From: Capsicum annuum
Lineage: Eukaryota; Streptophyta; Magnoliopsida; Solanales; Solanaceae
Assembly (NCBI RefSeq): GCF_002878395.1
Contig: NC_061114.1
Location: 145,266,560 to 145,330,559 of the forward strand
DNA: 64,000 nucleotides
Direction: 5' to 3'
Under the pieces are notes generated by a model. That model was not told where the DNA came from, did no database searches, and saw only the letters and a list, made by a program, of their open reading frames with translations. The first letter of the stretch is position 1. Every line of letters begins with the position of its first letter. Both the position numbers and the translations under genes were made by a program. Positions 12,081 through 23,119 of this stretch are shown piece by piece.

Positions 12081-13308
12081 TCAGACTTCATAAAGATAGA
12101 TAATAACTACGCACTTTGTCGAGTCCACTGGACAAATATACAACTTCAGTCGTAGCCCATTAACTTTGAAGACACTTCCGTCTTCATTTATAAGTTCAAT
12201 TACACCAGATGAGTAGACTTGATTAACTTGGAATGGGCCCAATAATTTTGATTTAAGCTTACCTGGGAAGAGTTTGAGTCTGGAGTTTAAGAGAAGCACC
12301 CAATCACCCTTTCGAAATTCTCCTTTTGCAATCCTCTGATCGTGGCATTTCTTTATCTTTTCTTTTTAAAGATCTACCCTTTCATACACACCAAGCCGGA
12401 ACTCACCCATCTTATTCAGCTATCCCAATCTCAATTCTGCTGCCTTATTCAAATTAAAGTTCAGCCTCCGAAGTGTGCATAATGCCTTATGCTCTAATTC
12501 AATTGGGAAATGACATGCCTTGCCATAAACCAATTAGTATGGTAACATGTTGAAGGGTGTCTCAAAGGTTGTTCTATATGCCCATAATGCATCATCAAGC
12601 TTCCTAGACCAGTCTTGTCTGCTTGTATTCACTATCTTAGCAATTATGGCTTTGATCTCTCTATTTAAAATCCTTATTTTCCAACTAGTTTGTGGTTGGT
12701 ATGGAGTTGCTACCTTATTTTACTCAACACCATACTTTTCTAATGAAGCTTGAAATACACAGTTGCAAAAGTGAGACACACCATCGCTTATGATGGTGTG
12801 AGGCACCCCTTCGTTACTTCCCTTCATTATCTGCCAATGCGACTACCTCAAACCTTCTTAAAACATAATCAATAGCAACAAGAATATATTTCACCCTATA
12901 TGAGCTCATTAATGTCCCCATAAAGTCGATTCCCCAAATGTCAAACAACTCCATTTCCATCATTTTGGTCAAAGGCATCTCATGGTGCTTTTAGATTGAT
13001 TCTTGATGTTGGCATTGGTCACATCTCCGTACGAACTCAAATGTATCTTTGAATAAAGTTAGCCAATAGTAGCCATTTTGCAACACTTTCCAAGTATTCC
13101 GATCACCCACATAGTGACCTCCAACCGAAGAGGCATGGCAAGCTTCCAAAATGTTAAGCATGACTACCTCTAGGACACACCTCCTTATAATAGTATCTGC
13201 ATAACACAGAAACAAGTATCGCTCATCCCAAAAGTAATGTGTCACATAATGAAAAAACTTCTTTATTTGATGGAAAGAAATGTTCTCCAAAATAACTTCA
13301 CTCACCAC
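12081..13308 (-). pseudogene. Athila-like integrase remnant
   Basis: Inserts the cDNA into the chromosome in intact elements. The N-terminal zinc-binding part (12991-13308) reads HASSVGGHYVGDRNT and ends in RRCDQCQ, giving the H...H...C..C pattern. The catalytic core (about 12540-12990) is badly broken. The C-terminal domain is clear at 12081-12299, with LLLNSRLKLFPGKLKS and FKVNGLRLKLY, a hallmark of the Athila/Tat branch. Confidence 0.85.
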
Positions 13309-13339
13309 ATAGTTTGTAAAATCTGAATACTACGACACT

Positions 13340-14960
13340 CTTTCTAACATAGCAGCAATGATTTACTTATCTGGAAATGCATAGTCAATTTCTAGCCGAT
13401 CCCCTATTGCTCGACCTCTCTCTAGTCTGGACAAGTAGTATGCAACTTGATTTTCATAGCCCTTCATATCTTTTACCTCGAAATCTAATTCTTGGAGAAG
13501 TAGTACCCATCTGATGAATATTGGCTTTGCGTCCTTCTTGGCCATCTAATATCTCAAGGTGATGTGGTCTGTGTGAACCACCACCTTAGTGCCTAATAAG
13601 TAAGCCCAGAACTTCTCAAAGGCATAGACAACTGTAAGAAGTTCCTGTTCAGTAATAGTGTAGTTCTTGTGAGCACCATTTAAGGACTTGCTTGCATAAT
13701 TGATGGGATGAAAATAATTTATCCCTCTTTTGGCCAAGTACAACTCCAAGTGAAACACCGCTTACATCACACATAATCTCAAAAGGCTTTGACCAATGCA
13801 GTGCAACAATAATAGGAGCATCAACAAATTTCCTTTTAAGGCATTCAAATGCCTTCATTTATTTGTCATCAAAAATGAACTTAGACTCCTTGTCTAAAAG
13901 GTTAGAAAGTGGATTGGCAATTTTTTAGAAGTCCTTTGTAAATCTCCGATAGAAACACGCGTGACCAAGGAAGCTATGTACCCCTATTACCTTTTACTGA
14001 AATGGGAGGCAGTAGCTTCTTAAAAACCTCGACCTTAGCTTGGTCAACCTCAATCACCTTGGCTGAAATTTTGTGTCCAAGGACAATAACCTTCTTCACC
14101 AAGAAGTGGCATTTCTCCCAATTAAGTACAAGATTAAATTCCATACACCGCTGCAAGGCTCTACTCAAATTCACAAAACAAAGGTCAAATTAATCACCAA
14201 CCACTGAAAAGTCATACATAAACACCTGCAAGTTATCTTCAACCATATCAAAAAATATAGACACCATGCTCTGTTGGCAGGTTACGGGTGCATTACATAA
14301 TCCGAACAACATTTGCTTAAACATAAAAGTTCTATACGAGCAAGTGAATATCATCTTTTCCTAATCCTCCGAGGCCATAGAAATTAGGTTATAGCCAGAA
14401 TACCCATCCTAAAAACAATACCAACCTCTTTCTGCGAACGAATCGAGCATCTGATCCAAAAAAGGCATCGGGATGTGGTCCTTCAATGTCCACAATTAAG
14501 CTTCATATAGTCCATGCAAACTCTCCTCCCAGTCACCGGCCTAAGCAGAATCAACTTATTTTTCTCATTTTCTACAACAGTCATGCACCTCTTCTTGAGC
14601 ACATATTGAATATGGCTTACACACTTACTATCAGAAATGGGATATATAACTCCCATATCAAGCCATTTGATGATCTCCTTCTTAAACATCTCTTGCATAG
14701 ATAGGTTAAGATGACACTGGTGCTCAGTGGTTGGTCTGTAATCTTCTTCAAGATGAATCTTGTGAGTAAAAATACCTGGTGGAATGCAAATAATATCTGC
14801 AATAGTCCAGCCTATTGCCCTTTTGTACCTTTGAAGCATAGAAATAAGTGCCTCCAACTGTTGCTCACCCAAATCAGGTGCAATAGTCACAGGTAAGGTG
14901 TTTTCACTATCCAGAAACACATACCGTAGATGGCCTGGTAGCTATTTATACTCCAACACC
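13340..14960 (-). pseudogene. Athila-like reverse transcriptase and RNase H remnant
   Basis: The reverse transcriptase start is well preserved at 14483-14920: KRAIGWTIADI, then GVIYPISDSKCVSHIQ and ENEKNKLI. The catalytic motif, expected as FMDDFSV, reads FMYDFSV near 14205-14220, so the first catalytic aspartate is lost. RNase H follows at about 13363-13860 with NYASKSLNGAHKNY and VVHTDH. Frameshifts separate the pieces. Neighbours are protease upstream and integrase downstream, the normal gypsy order. Confidence 0.88.
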
Positions 14961-15222
14961 GGTGGCTCTTCAATTGAGGTCTTAGCTGGTGGTGTTAGGC
15001 GGTTTTCAAGATCAAGATCTAGCTTCTTGGGAGTTTAAGAATATGATCCCATTCTTGTCAAAGCTCAAACAGTCTCCTCATATTCTACAATGCCTTCCCT
15101 ATCAAAATTCATCATGACTACAACTAAGGGATTAACAACAAATTTCTCTTCAATCAAAACCTCCTGCTCATCCTCATAGTAGACATCAACAATAGAGAAC
15201 ACACTTATTTCCTTGTGCTGCT

Positions 15223-15560
15223 TCATATATTGGCACACATAAAACTGAACAACTTTATCATTAAGCCTGAATAAGATCTTATTAGCTCATAATTTAAAAG
15301 CACACTCCCAATTGTGATAAAAGGTTGACCCAAGGTAATGGGTACTTCAAAATCCACCTTGCAATCCAGAAAAATAAAATCTGCAAGAAATATAAAGCTG
15401 GAAACCGTTGGTAACACATCATATAATATCCCTAATGGCCACTTAATCCACCAATCAACCATCACTAGCCGTTTGTTTGTGGGTGTAGGATCCCCCACAC
15501 CCAATTTTATATATACAGTGAGTGGCATCAGATTAATGCTTGCTCCCAGATCACATAAAG
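15223..15560 (-). pseudogene. Athila-like aspartic protease remnant
   Basis: Cleaves the gag-pol polyprotein in intact elements. Visible blocks are MPLTVYIKLGVGDPTPT, then FIFLADFIFLDC and VPITLGQPFITIG, matching the retropepsin fold of Athila/Tat elements after the active-site DLGASIN segment. It is one open stretch of about 100 residues; upstream continuity with gag is broken. Confidence 0.82.
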
Positions 15561-17650
15561 CTTTGGCTCAATCAAGAGACCTGATAGTAGAAAGAATCAT
15601 GAATGCTCCTAGGTATACTTTATTTTGAACCGAAGAACTTGTTGATATAGCACCATAGTGATAAAGATTATCTACTTATTCAGAACTCACTACTCTCTTC
15701 TTTGGCACTATGTCTTTCATTAACGTAGGATACCCACGCATCTGCTCTAACGCCTCCACAAAAGACAAATTCACCGTCAAATTCTTCAACATAGACATGA
15801 ATTTTCTAAACTATTATAATTTGCTTTCTTATTTAATCTATAAAAGAAGAGAGGTACTGGTTTTAAGAGAGTGGTAACTGCTACTCCCTTCTCATTTCTT
15901 TTATCTTTTTGTAACCCATAAACCTGCTGATGGTTAGAAATAATTTCACTACAATAAAGCTTCTCCGGCTCTATTGGAAAACATTAATCATGTTCAACGT
16001 CCTCTTCAATCACATCATCAACCATAACTTTGCCCACCGAAGGGCTCAATAATACCTTACCACTCCACGTGGTCTCTGCCATACAATAACCTTCATTATG
16101 AGGATTCTGAACTGTATCGCTTGGAAATATTCTACTCTTCCTTTAATTTAATGCTGCTGAGAGTTGGTACATCTGCTACTCCAACTGTTTGATGTAAGTT
16201 AAGTATGATTTTACCAAGTAACTCATGTAAGACAAATCATTCTTCATAGTAATCACCCTAGAGTTTGTTGCCTCAACTCCCTTAATAGTTTTTCCATTAT
16301 GTTCTCTATTTACATTTTTCCCGAGCTTCTTTCAACATTATATCAACTTCTGTAAGGTACATATAGTAGACTCCTGCTATTTTATTTCTTTCAATTCCCT
16401 TGTTCCTTATTCTTATAACCAGTCTTATCATAATAGTTCTGACCTTATTTTCCTTAGCTATTTCCTTAGAAACCCCCTTGATTATTTAGATAGTTTTCTT
16501 CTTCTTCTAAATTGGAATTAACTCTACCTTGGGATGCAACAGCTTTCACCTTTCCTATTTTTCTAGTTAATATATGCTTAGTCAGCAAATCCATCTGCAT
16601 CTTCAAATGTGTTATGTCCTGATCATGCTCTTTCTCTTTTTGCATTGATCTGGGGTAATATTAATAGAAACCATAGTAGTTTCTACCACAAAATCCCTAG
16701 TATGCCAAGCTCTACTTTGTTTAATCATCTTATCAAGCATTTTTAAGGATTTTGGAAAAGTGAGATCCACAAATGAACCACCTGCAGCATTATCCATGAC
16801 TATCTTTATAATAGAGTTTAAGGCTTTGTAGAGAGTTTCCATTAAGTGAATATCAGTCATATTATGATTTGGGCACTGCATTAGCTTCTTTTTGAACCTC
16901 TCCTACGTTTTGTGAAGAGCTTTGGTTAGAAGCTGCCGAAAGTTACTTATCTAATCCCTTAACTGTACTCTCTTAGAAGGTGGAAAGACCATTTCTAGGA
17001 GCCACTTTAAATTTCATCCAGTTGCTTGTAGAATCGGGAGTTAGCCTATTATGCCATAATGTTGCCTCTCTAGAAAGAGACAATGGAAATAAATTCAAGC
17101 GGATGGCATTCTAGCCTACTCTCGGGTTATCAAAAGACTTTAAAATGGTGACAAAGATCACGAAATACATTTTAGGATCATGTCCTAGTAGACCACCATA
17201 TAACCCCTTTTGATGAAGGAGTTGAATCATCGTGCTGGTAAGATTAAACATAGCTATGGGTGCTACAGGTGGAGAAATAATAGTTATAGTTGTACCTACT
17301 CCATCCATTCCATCATCGTCATCATTAATATCAAACTACATAGGTTGGCGATCCTGTCTCACCTTGAAGGAACGATTCCTGTTTACATTACGATACACTT
17401 GTACAGTCGTATGCTCTACATACCTTGGATTGACACTATTCAACATCTCATCATCTCCTAAATCATCATCATAAGTATTAGGGTGATGCACTGGTAGACC
17501 GTCATTCTGTTGATTAAGTTGATCTATAGGCAGGGCCGCTAGTCTTTCAACATCTTGTAGGTCTACTAATCTACAAATCAACTGAGGTTCTGGATGTACT
17601 GGTAGTAACAGTTCACCTGACCTCCGTGAAATTTGCATACACAATACTTA
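15561..17650 (-). pseudogene. gag: Athila-like gag remnant
   Basis: Structural polyprotein. The N-terminal part at 17336-17644 is rich in polar residues. The retrotransposon-gag capsid domain follows at about 16900-17310, with GGLLGHDPKMYFVIF and NAIRLNLFPLSLSREATLWHNRL. The next conserved block at 16612-16881 includes TLYKALNSI and DNAAGGSFVDL, the AAGGSF signature of Athila/Tat gag. Frames are interrupted near 16890-17110 and below 16600; the stretch from 15560 to 16600 is poorly preserved. Confidence 0.82.
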
Positions 17651-17746
17651 CCCTATGTAGAACATAAACAATAAATAAAAGTAAAATTTGGGAAACTTTA
17701 CCAAAGGTCAATTAATAAACACAAACATAATTGACAATCATATTCC

Positions 17747-17764
17747 CCAGTATTGGTGCCAAAA
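17747..17764 (-). other. Primer binding site of the Athila-like element
   Basis: The minus strand reads TTTTGGCACCAATACTGG two to three bases inside the LTR. This is the TGGCGCC-type site of Athila/Tat elements with one change, not the tRNA-Met site used by the other elements here. Confidence 0.75.
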
Positions 17765-17766
17765 TT

Positions 17767-19219
17767 TGATACATCCAAATTACACATCTCTTGTGAGAGA
17801 GTAAGCTGTCACTGTGAAATATAGAACCCAACAAGGTTGGGTGTCAAATACCAAAGGAAATAAAGTGTTCACTAAGTATTACGGTTGTGATCAGACTATT
17901 GATTGAAGATTCTAGAGAAAAAGGAGTTTTGATTTACCAATTATATCTAAATAACTATAACAAAGTTGTTCTAACTAGGGATCCTTTGTAGATGGTAATT
18001 TTATGAGATTAAACAAACTAGAGTTATTGTTAACAAGATGCTTAAACAACTGGGGTTATGAATCATTTTTGAGTTCGAATTAATAACTTCAATTGCAAGA
18101 GTAGTTGAATCCTTTGTTTACACATTAGTTTCTCAACCTGAATGGATATTTTAACCTTTAATTCACTTAAACTTAAAGATTGTATTGATTATTCAACTAT
18201 TTTCTCATGTAGGTCAACCCCATTAAGGCATCTATCCTTAATCCAAAGGTTAAAGCCTCTAGATTCTATGTAAGCCCTTTCTTTCCCCAGCAAACACTTT
18301 TATTTTTGAAAAAAGTGATGGTCTTGGGCTCACCTTTCAAGTTTGACACCAAGAGAAGTATTAATATGAAGAAGGGTTTATGCAAGGTCAATTAACCACA
18401 GAATTCAATTATATTCACAACGCAAATCAGCTATTCATATCAAAGCTCCCATAACCCTTGTTATGGGAGATTAGCCACACATCTCTGTAGAAGAACAAGA
18501 AAGAGTCATTGTATTTCTCATAAATAGATTCAAAAAATACTCATAAGGAATCAAAAATTTGTTCTTGAATCTTCAAGAAATTATAAATAATATGTTTAGA
18601 TGCATAATTCTAGCCGTTTATTAGAGAATACTGCTTAAAATAATGTTCAGAGTTGGAAAATATGATAAAGAAAATTAAAACCTAAAATGGGTATTTATAT
18701 TTTCCCAAGGTATAGAGTATTTAAAATTTAAACTCAGAAAAAGCCACGTCTAAGTTGACGGTCACATCGACGGTCCATCGAATGAACCGTCGTTGAGAGG
18801 ATCAGAATACAATATTCTGGGTAAGGTTTTATGGTTAACTCAGCGATCTGTTGCTGGTTTAGCATCTGTCATATGAACCATCACTTGATCCTCAAGATCT
18901 ACAGGTTCTGTATTAGCCCTACGACCAAGTTGGCAGTCTATCCAAGGCACAATGGTTGGCCACTTAGACCATTGCAGAGGCCACTGAATTTCTTCTTTCT
19001 ATTTTGGTCTAACGGTCATCCTGGCGGTCTATCGTATGTCTTACGGTCCACCGGTTTGACCGTTGAAAGCCTTTATATACTGCTTTTCCATGTTTTTCCT
19101 CCAGCTAACTCAGCCAGAAAATACTAAAATCCAGTTTTAAATACAATAGTAGTTTCTTAAAAATAAACAATTATCTCTTGAAGATAATGTAAAATGTTCT
19201 ATCAAAAGCTAATACATCA
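17767..19219 (-). repeat. 5' LTR of the Athila-like element
   Basis: 1453 bp, exactly the length of its partner at 6244-7696 in spite of many substitutions. It runs TGATACATCC to TACATCA on the plus strand and is followed by the second copy of the target duplication, CATCG (19220-19224). Confidence 0.92.
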
Positions 19220-19689
19220 CATCGCCCTGTAGGAACCATAAGCCACAACATCCAAGATCAATAAAAAATTTCACGCCCCTAGAAATTTCTCGTGTCTATA
19301 CTCTCACTGGAAGATGGATAATATGAAGCATAACACTTTATTTTCCAATAGAATAGATGCATTCCAAAAAAAATCTAGCCAAAAGAATGGGGAAAGTAGA
19401 ACTACATCGATAATCATCCCTACTTTGATGAATCTAATGAGCAGCAAAAGAATAGTACCCATAGTATGAAATCACGAGAGATGAAGTCAAAAACTACATC
19501 AAAAGCATAAGGCTAAAAGATCCCCAACAGGAATGCAAAGATTTATCATTTAGAAGAAATTACTTCACCAGATCTATGTAGAGAATCTTGGGATGACAAG
19601 AACACCATAGGCAGAAACACGACGTAGAATGGTGATTGGAAGAAGGATACATGAGCACATCACCACCTGCACTATCTAACACTGCCTAA
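19220..19689 (+). pseudogene. EPRV unit P1, end of the C-terminal region
   Basis: Continues the ORF interrupted at 6243. Preserved blocks include the segment around GKVELHR and the end SSPPALSNTA followed by a stop at 19687-19689. The same stop, after S-N-T-(T/A/S), is at the matching place in P2, P3, M1, M3 and M4, so it is the true end of the viral ORF. Upstream domains of this unit are not in the window. No homology to a known enzyme is evident. Confidence 0.8.
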
Positions 19690-19714
19690 AAAATGACATT
19701 ACATGACATGTGCA

Positions 19715-19912
19715 AGAAGTTACCTTCTACAATGGGTTACTCTTTCCAGTGGGTTACCCTTTCTTATAGGTTACCCTTCTGAATAGGTTACCCTCCTCTC
19801 CAAGGAAACCCTATTGGATGGGTTACCCGTGCAAGTTGGTTACCCTTTCGAATAGTTTACTCCTATATCCATGGAAACCCTTCTCAGTGGGTTAACCTTT
19901 TCGATATGTTTT
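19715..19912 (+). repeat. GTTACCC minisatellite of EPRV unit P1
   Basis: Array of about 17-bp units related to GTGGGTTACCCTTTCCA, with interspersed CTCTCCAAGGAAACCC units. It begins about 25 bp after the ORF stop. The same array follows the ORF of every unit whose 3' end is visible. Confidence 0.85.
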
Positions 19913-20300
19913 AAAGTTCTGGACTCATCTATTTCGAAGACAAGGAGCTTATCCACCTATTTGCAAGATGCCTGTGAAACTGTTGATGCACCTGCTTGCA
20001 AGCTGCTGACTTACCTACATGCACATGTTGTCAGATGATAACAACAGATTTTTTTGTTTTTATTTAGCCCTCCAAATGAAAGTAGAGCCTGGTATGAATA
20101 AATATAAGGCTTATCTAGTCATAATAGATAAATCTTATCCTTTACAAAAGGATAAGACGTATCTAGTCATAACGGATAATGACTATCCCTTAGCTTAGCT
20201 ATTACGATTGGATTGTCTTATTTTATTTCATGTTTATTCTTGGTATAGGCTTATGCTTCTTCTATAAAAGGAAGCCTACTCCTTTAGGTAGAGATCATCA
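19913..20300 (+). promoter_or_regulatory. EPRV pregenomic promoter, unit P1
   Basis: After a conserved intergenic block (19930-20040, containing GACAAGGAGCTTATCCACC) comes a stretch with repeated GATAA/TTATC motifs at 20100-20200, including AAAAGGATAAGACG and two copies of ATCTAGTCATAA. A TATA box, TATAAAA, is at 20273-20279. The likely transcription start is near GAGATCATCATTCTCTC (about 20300), which is conserved in all units. The arrangement resembles the caulimovirus 35S-type promoter; activity is inferred only. Confidence 0.75.
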
Positions 20301-21135
20301 TTCTCTCTACCTAAAAAGCTCTTATATAATTTTCTCTATTTTAATGAAAATGTTCATTGGAAAAACTCTCTTGCTCTTGCATTCTCTCTTCCAAATGTAT
20401 GGGTACTTCGATCCTTTAGGTTGGAGTAGGGGGATAGGGAAATACTACAGCAAATTACATATTGTGATGGCAATAATAACACTTGAAAGATACTTTCCAT
20501 GTTTATGAAACGATGTTAGCTTTATATATACAACATAGTCAGCTAAGTCCTTTAAATGTATATGAAATGAAATTAGCTTATTCCCTGCCATAGCTTTGTA
20601 AATCGATTCAATATTTGAGAAAGAACACGCAGATTTGAGGTTTCCCTTAGTACATCTTTTGTTCTGCGACTATTTTAGGGAAACAATACTGGGAGAGCCA
20701 CCTTAAGACCTGGTTTAGGCATAAATAGAATAGTCTTAAACTAAGGAGACAAAGGATTTCATTTGTTCTAAGACTAGCAAAGTCAAGCCATCCCATCTTT
20801 GGGTTGTGAATGATTTATTGCCGAGAAAAACTTTCCTTGTTATGTAGCTTGCAATTTCAAAATCATACCCTCCGTTTGAGGGTTGCAAAGTCTTTGTACA
20901 TAAAAAGCAAACCCTCTATATGTATGTGTAGTTCATTCATAAGAAATCTATGGTATGTCAATTATAATCTTTGATTTTGTATGGCATTCCACCTATATAG
21001 TCATGTATCACATATCATGTTGAAACTTTTAGGCTCTTTGTTTATGGTGTTGATGGAAGATTTGATTTCATATGATGTGCCACGTACTTTGTCGTGAAAC
21101 CACCTTTCAGATAGAAAAGTTTGAGATCTTTTGCT
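20301..21135 (+). other. EPRV leader of unit P1, truncated before the primer site
   Basis: Untranslated leader of the pregenomic RNA type, matching 34461-35290 and 38400-39240. It contains two copies of a block like CCATCCCATxxxGGGTTG and two of a GATTTTGTATGGCAT module. It stops near 21135, just before the tRNA primer site, and joins the inverted 3' end of unit M1. No ORF follows it. Confidence 0.75.
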
Positions 21136-21149
21136 TAGCCGCTTAGCCG

Positions 21150-21400
21150 AGGTTGATAAGCTCCTTGTCTTCAAAGTAGCTGAGTTGGTATCTTCAGAAC
21201 CTATCTAAAAAGGTAACCTAATAATAAGGGTTTCATTCGAGATGAGGGTAACCCACTGGAAAGGATAATTCACTTGTGAGAATAACCCATTTGAAAGGGT
21301 TTCCATGAAGAAGAGGGTAACCCACTGAAAATATTAATCCACTAGAGAGGGTAACCCACTGGAAAATTTAACCCACTAGATAAGGTAACTTTTTCATATT
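21150..21400 (-). repeat. Intergenic remnant and GTTACCC minisatellite of unit M1
   Basis: 21150-21200 is the reverse complement of the intergenic block (TAAGCTCCTTGTCTTC on the plus strand). 21205-21395 holds the minisatellite, seen here as GGGTAACCCACTGG-type units with one GGGTTTCC-type spacer. It lies directly after the stop of the M1 ORF on the minus strand. Confidence 0.85.
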
Positions 21401-21417
21401 TCATCTGACATCATCTT

Positions 21418-23119
21418 TTAGGTGGTGTTAGATAGTATCGATGGCGATGAGCTTGCGTATCCTTTTTCTATCCACCAATCTATGTCATGCTTCTACCTGA
21501 GGCATTCCTGGCCTTCCAAGATTCTCTTCATTGAAATGGTGAAGTTACTTTTTCTCATGGATGAATCTTTGCATTCTTATTGAGGATCATTCATCCATTT
21601 GCATGTGGCTTCAACAATTTTGAACTCATATTATGACTTATATTATTTTGTTGTTAGTCTGACATCATCATTGGTGTAGCCCCATTTATTTGGAATGCAT
21701 CAAGAAATTTCCAGACTAGTGAAATTTTCTATTGGGCTTGGACTTCGTGGCCTGTAATTGCTTCAAGATGATACAACATAAAGGCTACTGCATTGCAGGA
21801 ATCTTTGGAGCATTGAATCTAGTATAGCACAAATCCTTTTGGAGTTGTTTGGAACCGATCATAATTCCTAAAGGCACTCCATGATGGTATTGTGCTGGTG
21901 GTGTATGTACTAGAATAACCATAGGAGTTCTTTCTTTGAATCATCAGCTAGTATCATGAACACATAACAGAAGAGATATTTGATATATTCTTCGAACGAC
22001 TTCAAGATGGATTTGCTATGTCTTTTGAATACTTTAATCTTGTTAAAAGTCTGGCTTTCTCAAATAATAGATGGATCTTAAGGATCCATATATCTATTTA
22101 ACGGATCCAGAGAGAAATTTGCTATTTTGAAAGATAATATTCCTAATGTGTTGAGCATGACAAACTGACTGACTGATTTCTTATTGTCTTCTTCAGTGAT
22201 GGATATGAGGTATAAATTAGTAGTATTAATATCTCCTGATTCTTCATAAACATCCACAAAGAAGAGGGTTTCCTTCGTCGCTCTTCCTCAAATGAGAAGA
22301 TAGATTAAAGTTCATCCTCTTTTTTGAGGTAGATTCCTTCATGATCAATTATTTCTTCAAAGAGGTGCACAACGTCTTTCGACTTCCTGAGATGAGGACA
22401 ATCTTTTGTAAAGTCACCAGGATTTTTATAGATGAAGCAACTACATTCTTCTTTTGGTAATCTATTGGGATTCTTCATCTCAAATGTGTGGGTTGCCTGA
22501 CTACCTTAGACTTGTTATTTGGAGGCCTTGGTAGTATGAATCTTCAAAATAACAACTTTTGCTGGAATCCCATCTGGCGACTTGAACAGGGGCAATAGAC
22601 TTCAGAATAAGATTATTCCCTTCATAATAAGGATCAAGAAGTAGGTAGTTCTCAATAATATGCCTCCGTATATATCTCTTCTTGCATTGAGTGTTCAAGG
22701 TTAGGAAGATGACCTGCTTGGTGTAGCTTGCATCTTTGTAGAAGGCTTCTAGCAGAATTTAGGTGTTTTCTGCAAAGTCCTGGAATGTGAGATAATTTGT
22801 TTTATCCATAATCCCAAGTGTATTCCACTAGTATGTAAGCATTTCAGATAATCTGGATGTGCAGTTTGATAGTATAATATATTGTCCTCTTTCAGCCAGA
22901 TTTATCTTCCTATAAGATCTAAAGTCCTGAGGTAGGGATAGAGTTGAACCAATGGTTTTCTCCACCATTGTTTTTTGATCTTGCCTCCTTTTTGGGACAA
23001 GATTAATCATCATCTCATATTGCTCAGAGATTGATAGGTAGACCACAGGTTCGCTAGTGTGTTTCTCTAACATAGATGGACATTCCTCCTTAGGCAATTG
23101 GACTAATTCTTGTAGAGCA
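21418..23119 (-). pseudogene. EPRV unit M1: divergent capsid-like region, zinc knuckle A and C-terminal region
   Basis: Second half of the class Y ORF. After a linker at 22828-23097 (with STLSLPQDFRSY and NLAERGQ) comes a capsid-like stretch, best kept at 22501-22698 (LLLDPYYEGNNLILKSIAP). Zinc knuckle A follows at about 22425-22475. The unknown C-terminal region runs to the stop at 21418-21420, after SNTT. The same order and wording are in P4. Capsid identity is inferred from position before a CX2CX4HX4C knuckle and from similarity to the P2 region. Several stops and frameshifts; the C-terminal region around 21600-22000 is shortened. Confidence 0.75.

Larger units (their letters stand above)
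6244..19219 (-). mobile_element. Complete Athila-like Ty3-gypsy retrotransposon
   Basis: A 12,976-bp element on the minus strand with two 1453-bp LTRs (6244-7696 and 17767-19219), both running TG...CA on the plus strand. It is flanked by the 5-bp target duplication CATCG (6239-6243 and 19220-19224). In its own direction: LTR, primer site TTTTGGCACCAATACTGG, gag, protease, reverse transcriptase, RNase H, integrase, long spacer, env-like ORF, polypurine tract, LTR. This order, the primer site and the extra ORF are characteristic of the Athila group. LTRs differ at many positions and all frames are broken, so it is old and inactive. Confidence 0.93.

Noticed and set aside
19715..19912. CRISPR-like or telomere-like array
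   Set aside because: Units are adjacent without unique spacers, the genome is a plant's, and the motif is not the plant telomere repeat. It is a viral minisatellite.
20230..20508. 92-residue ORF after the P1 promoter
   Set aside because: It starts upstream of the TATA box and spans promoter and leader; equivalent leaders in P3 and P4 do not conserve it.
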